In this document: positions 5,522 through 7,968 of the stretch, piece by piece | Layout: every line of letters begins with the position of its first letter | Numbering within the stretch: the stretch's first letter is position 1 | Source of the DNA: JAVMKJ01 sp031732875 | GTDB lineage: Bacteria; Pseudomonadota; Gammaproteobacteria; Competibacterales; Competibacteraceae | Direction: 5' to 3' | Assembly (NCBI GenBank): GCA_031732875.1 | Contig: JAVMKL010000039.1 | Location: 1-7,968, forward strand | Length of the DNA stretch: 7,968 nt | Notes under the pieces: model-generated | Databases searched by the model: none | What the model was told of the DNA's origin: nothing | What the model saw: only the letters and a program-made list of their open reading frames with translations | Made by a program: the position numbers and the translations under genes

Positions 5522-6493
5522 TTACGGACGGGGGTTGGTTGCGATCGACCACGACGGCGCCGGCGTCACCCGGACCACCGAAGGAAACCCCGGTTTGGCG
5601 GGGGAAGCGTTCAGCACGACCGGACGGGCCACCGGCGCGACCGGAGGATGCGCCAGCCGTCCGTAGACGCGGGTGATCTTGTCGACATAGGCCCGCGTTT
5701 CCGCGTAGGGCGGCACCCCACCGTACCGCACCACCGCCCCTTCGCCCGCGTTGTAGCCGGCCAGCGTCAGGCGGACATCGCCCTGGAAATAGGCCAGCAA
5801 CCACCGCAGATAGGCCATTCCGCCCTGCAGGCTCTGCACCGGATCGTAGGGATCCCGCACGCCGAATCGTTCGGCGGTCTCGGGAATCAGTTGCATCAGC
5901 CCCTGGGCGTTCTTGGCCGAACGAGCCTGGCTATTGAAGCCGGACTCCGCCTGGATCACCGCCAGCACGAAATCCGGCTGCAAACCGTAATTCGGGGCCA
6001 TGCGGTTGACCATCATCTCGACCTGGGTCCGTTCTGGCGAAGACATCCCCGAGCGTGCCAGGAACTGTGCCGGGGGCGGTTTCAGGGTCGGATCGACCGG
6101 CTCGGCGCATTTCGCTGGCTGGACCCCGGCCGGATCGTCCACCCGCGCCAGCATCCGCGCGGCCGGGGCATCGCCCCTGGCCGCCGCCAGCCGGAACCAG
6201 GCCGCCGCCTGGGCATCGTTCCGTGCCACGCCGCGACCGTTGGCGTACATCCACCCCAACTGATACTGCGCCTGAGCATGACCGCGTCGGGCCGCCGCGC
6301 AGTACAGCCGCATTGCCCGGTCATAGTCCTGGGAAACACCCTCGCCGTGTTCGTAGCGCACCGCCCATTCCACCTGGACGGCCGGGGCTTCCCGGACGAG
6401 TTTGACCCAGTCGGGACCAAGGCTCGTCGCACCCTGCGCGCTGGCGCCGCAGACGGCAAGGATCCAGATTCCGAAGCATGCTCGTAAACTCAT
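5522..6493 (-). CDS. Secreted Sel1-repeat / lytic transglycosylase (SLT domain) fusion protein
   Basis: The 323-residue protein should cut the glycan strands of peptidoglycan in the periplasm, forming 1,6-anhydro-muropeptides. Residues 1-20 form a signal peptide (SLRACFGIWILAVCGASAQ) with an A-x-A type site near residue 19. Residues 39-115 contain two Sel1-type repeats (VEWAVRYEHGEGVSQDYDRAMRLYCAAARRGHAQ and AQYQLGWMYANGRGVARNDAQAAAWFRLAAARGDAP). After a linker, residues 158-280 are a family 1 SLT domain with the catalytic Glu183 in VIQAESGFNSQARS, then GLMQLIPETAERFGV and LTLAGYNAGEGAV. The last 40 residues are Pro/Val-rich and probably unstructured. The frame is open to 6526, but the Met at 6493 starts the signal peptide and has AGAGG (6498-6502) before it, so I took that. 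Sel1 repeats usually mediate protein contacts; here they may recruit the enzyme to a partner complex. Confidence 0.9.
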   Translation of the reverse strand: MSLRACFGIWILAVCGASAQGATSLGPDWVKLVREAPAVQVEWAVRYEHGEGVSQDYDRAMRLYCAAARRGHAQAQYQLGWMYANGRGVARNDAQAAAWFRLAAARGDAPAARMLARVDDPAGVQPAKCAEPVDPTLKPPPAQFLARSGMSSPERTQVEMMVNRMAPNYGLQPDFVLAVIQAESGFNSQARSAKNAQGLMQLIPETAERFGVRDPYDPVQSLQGGMAYLRWLLAYFQGDVRLTLAGYNAGEGAVVRYGGVPPYAETRAYVDKITRVYGRLAHPPVAPVARPVVLNASPAKPGFPSVVRVTPAPSWSIATNPRP

Positions 6494-6539
6494 CAGACCT
6501 CTTTCTCCGTACTGGCGCTTCACCACCCTGGGATACTGT

Positions 6540-6566
6540 AAAAAATCCTGTCATCCACAACAGGAT
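6540..6566 (-). promoter_or_regulatory. Inverted repeat ATCCTGT-N8-ACAGGAT: LexA-like box or attenuator-like hairpin
   Basis: Arms of 7 bp at 6545-6551 and 6560-6566 are perfectly complementary and contain CTGT-N8-ACAG, the spacing of the gammaproteobacterial LexA box. On the minus strand the second arm is followed at once by a run of six T (6545-6540), so the same DNA also resembles a weak intrinsic terminator or attenuator placed 46 nt before the lytic transglycosylase start. The spacer is not the alternating AT of strong LexA sites. The two readings cannot be separated from sequence alone. Confidence 0.35.
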
Positions 6567-6784
6567 ACCACCATATATTGTGTACAAATAATTCAAATAT
6601 CCACCATATGGTTCCACCCAGATCTTCATTACAGGAAAATTTACAGTCCGCGTTCGTTTCGGCAGCCAAATCGTATTGGCCAAAAAATTAGGCAATTTCC
6701 ACGCCATATGCCAATCCAGCGCGAAAAACCGATATGGACCGGCATGGCTTTGCCGCGTTGTTTGCAAAAAAATGACGGCTCCGG

Positions 6785-6813
6785 CTGAGAAACACTGCCC
6801 GTTCCTGTAGACT
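6785..6813 (+). promoter_or_regulatory. Possible sigma-70 promoter for the EF-G-like gene
   Basis: CTGAGA (6785-6790) and TAGACT (6808-6813) each match four of six consensus bases and are 17 bp apart. Transcription would start near 6820, leaving a leader of about 70 nt. The -10 is part of a short inverted repeat, TAGAC-N6-GTCTA (6808-6823). This is a weak prediction. Confidence 0.3.
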
Positions 6814-6881
6814 TTCCGGTCTATCCCATCGAGGAACGACGTACTCATTAAAGACTCGCTATCGACCGAACCGAATCCGAC

Positions 6882-6887
6882 AGGAGG
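6882..6887 (+). promoter_or_regulatory. Perfect Shine-Dalgarno deciding the EF-G-like start
   Basis: AGGAGG precedes two consecutive in-frame ATG codons at 6890 and 6893. Spacing is 2 nt to the first and 5 nt to the second, so the second is the better start. The difference is a single methionine. Confidence 0.75.
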
Positions 6888-6892
6888 CCATG

Positions 6893-7968
6893 ATGGTCAG
6901 CTATACCACCGAGTCCATCCGCAACATCGCCCTGGTCGGGCATGGCGCGGCTGGGAAAACCACCCTGGTGGAATCCATTCTTTTTCATGCCGGCAAGCTT
7001 GCCGCCCCAGGCACCGTGGAAAAGGGCAACACGGTTTGCGATTTTGACCCGCAGGAAAAAGCGCACCAGCATTCGCTGGATGCCGCACTGGTCAATCTCG
7101 ACTGCAAGGGCGCCCACATCAACTTGATCGACACCCCCGGCTTCCCGGATTTCCTCGGCCAGGCCATCGCCGTGTTGCCGGCGGTGGAAACGGTGGCGGT
7201 GGTGATCAACGCCCAGACCGGCATCGAGGCGGTCACCCAGCGGATGATGGAACGCGCTGCCGACCGCCGGCAGTGCCGGATGATCATCGTCAACAAGATC
7301 GACGCCGAGAACGTCGACCTGCCCGGCCTGTTGGGCCAGATTCAGGAAACCTTCGGCCGGGAATGCCTGCCGATCAACCTGCCGGCCAACAACGCCACCA
7401 GCGTGGTGGACTGCTTCTTCAATCCCGCCGGGGACAGCGATTTTTCCAGCGTCGGCGCCACCCACTCCGCTCTGATCGACCAAGTGGTCGAGGTGGATGA
7501 AGATCTGATGGCGTTGTACCTGGAACAGGGCGAGGATTTGCAACCGGAGCAGTTGCACGCGCCGTTCGAAAAGGCGCTGCGCGAAGGCCACTTGATCCCA
7601 GTCTGCTTCGTCTCGGCCCGCACCGGCGCCGGAATCAAGGACTTGCTGGATGTTTTCGTCAAACTGCTGCCCAATCCGCTGGAGGGCAACCCCGAACCGT
7701 TCCGTATAGGCCAAGCTGGGGACACCGAGGAACGCCCGGCGATCCCCGATCCGAAGCAGCATGCGGTGGCACACGTATTCAAGGTGCTGATCGACCCCTT
7801 CATCGGCAAGCTCGGCATCTTCCGCGTCCATCAGGGCACGATCACCAAGGACAGCCAGCTTTTTATCGGCGACGGCCGCAAGCCGTTCAAAGTCGGCCAT
7901 CTGTTCCACATGCACGGCAAGGAGCATCCCGAAGTCCCGGCGGCCATTCCCGGCGATATCTGCGCGGT
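6893..7968 (+). CDS. EF-G-like translational GTPase (paralogue type), 5' part, cut by the window edge
   Basis: The frame is open from the ATG at 6893 to the right edge, giving 358 residues, about half of an EF-G-sized protein. GTPase motifs are in order: P-loop GHGAAGKTT (16-24), DTPG (80-83), NKID (134-137) and SARTGAG (241-247); domain II begins near 290 (AVAHVFKVLIDPFIGKLGIFRVHQGTI). It matches the EF-G-like (EF-G2-type) branch rather than housekeeping FusA: the P-loop is GHGAAGKT instead of GHVDAGKT, switch I has AHQHSL where EF-G has an ERGITI-type motif, and switch II reads DTPGFPDF, with Phe84 in place of the catalytic histidine of DTPGHVDF. No tufA, rpsL or rpsG neighbours are seen. 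Some EF-G paralogues bind GTP without normal ribosome-stimulated hydrolysis, so a role other than standard translocation is likely, but the true function is not known. An intact start with a strong ribosome site argues it is expressed. Confidence 0.88.
   Translation, partial: MVSYTTESIRNIALVGHGAAGKTTLVESILFHAGKLAAPGTVEKGNTVCDFDPQEKAHQHSLDAALVNLDCKGAHINLIDTPGFPDFLGQAIAVLPAVETVAVVINAQTGIEAVTQRMMERAADRRQCRMIIVNKIDAENVDLPGLLGQIQETFGRECLPINLPANNATSVVDCFFNPAGDSDFSSVGATHSALIDQVVEVDEDLMALYLEQGEDLQPEQLHAPFEKALREGHLIPVCFVSARTGAGIKDLLDVFVKLLPNPLEGNPEPFRIGQAGDTEERPAIPDPKQHAVAHVFKVLIDPFIGKLGIFRVHQGTITKDSQLFIGDGRKPFKVGHLFHMHGKEHPEVPAAIPGDICA

Larger units (their letters stand above)
6494..6892. other. AT-rich intergenic region with palindromes between divergent genes
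   Basis: About 400 nt separate the lytic transglycosylase (minus) from the EF-G-like gene (plus). The stretch from about 6535 to 6780 is visibly richer in A and T than the rest of the window. I see a CTGT-N8-ACAG inverted repeat at 6545-6566, a direct repeat CCACCATAT at 6568-6576 and 6601-6609 (33 bp apart), the perfect palindrome ACCATATGGT at 6603-6612, and A-tracts near 6682 and 6765. Two long open frames cross it, but neither has a ribosome site or recognisable protein. No tRNA or known riboswitch was recognised. Confidence 0.6.

Noticed and set aside
6402..6788. 128-residue plus-strand frame in the same intergenic region
   Set aside because: No ribosome site, antisense to the signal-peptide end of the lytic transglycosylase, and no protein-like conservation signal.
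6321..6848. 175-residue minus-strand frame covering the AT-rich intergenic region
   Set aside because: It runs into the lytic transglycosylase gene in another frame, has no ribosome site and no recognisable family; the hydrophobic patch comes from the AT-rich DNA.
6848..7927. 359-residue open frame on the minus strand across the EF-G-like gene
   Set aside because: The plus strand carries all GTPase motifs and a perfect Shine-Dalgarno; this frame is its antisense shadow.

Overview
The window is GC-rich, densely coded chromosomal DNA from a bacterium, most likely a gammaproteobacterium that stores polyhydroxyalkanoate (PHA). The evidence is a recognisable RsmJ rRNA methyltransferase (a mainly gammaproteobacterial family), a Dgt-type dNTPase, a Pcm protein-repair methyltransferase and a short phasin. 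A Competibacter-like or methanotroph-like lineage would fit, but the genus cannot be fixed from this sequence. I see no mobile element, CRISPR array, tRNA or rRNA; this looks like ordinary core and accessory chromosome.

Layout. Positions 1-413 (+) hold the 3' end of an unrecognised gene with a C-x2-C ... C-x2-H knuckle. Positions 503-1855 (+) hold dgt. A strong hairpin terminator at 1871-1895 separates dgt from a converging three-gene minus-strand cluster, read from right to left: an AstE/AspA-like protein (4032-3055), pcm (3083-2400) and a host-attachment/eRF1-like small protein (2356-1931). The first two genes overlap by 29 nt, and the gap to the third is 43 nt, so they are probably one operon. 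The AstE/AspA-like protein appears to lack key catalytic residues.

A 240-nt divergent intergenic region (4033-4272) separates this operon from a phasin gene (4273-4626, +). It carries two distinct repeat families: three copies of an 11-mer on the operon side, and a pair of TTGC-N3-GCAA palindromes that overlap the -35 and -10 of the phasin promoter, as expected for a PhaR-type PHA-sensing repressor. The phasin ends in a good rho-independent terminator, and rsmJ (4694-5503, +) starts almost directly after it.

rsmJ converges, 18 nt apart, on a minus-strand secreted Sel1-repeat/lytic transglycosylase fusion (6493-5522). A comparatively AT-rich intergenic region (6494-6892) follows, with an inverted repeat readable as a LexA-like box or a hairpin-plus-U-tract, other palindromes, and a possible promoter. 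The window ends inside an EF-G-like translational GTPase (6893 onward, +) with a near-perfect Shine-Dalgarno but non-canonical switch I and switch II residues.

The genes are mostly independent housekeeping functions: dNTP pool control, protein repair, rRNA modification, cell-wall remodelling and translation-factor-like activity, plus a PHA granule protein. The points most worth a second look are the phasin operator architecture, the apparently catalytically degenerate AstE/AspA homologue, the triplicated 11-mer, and the EF-G-like protein without the usual catalytic histidine.
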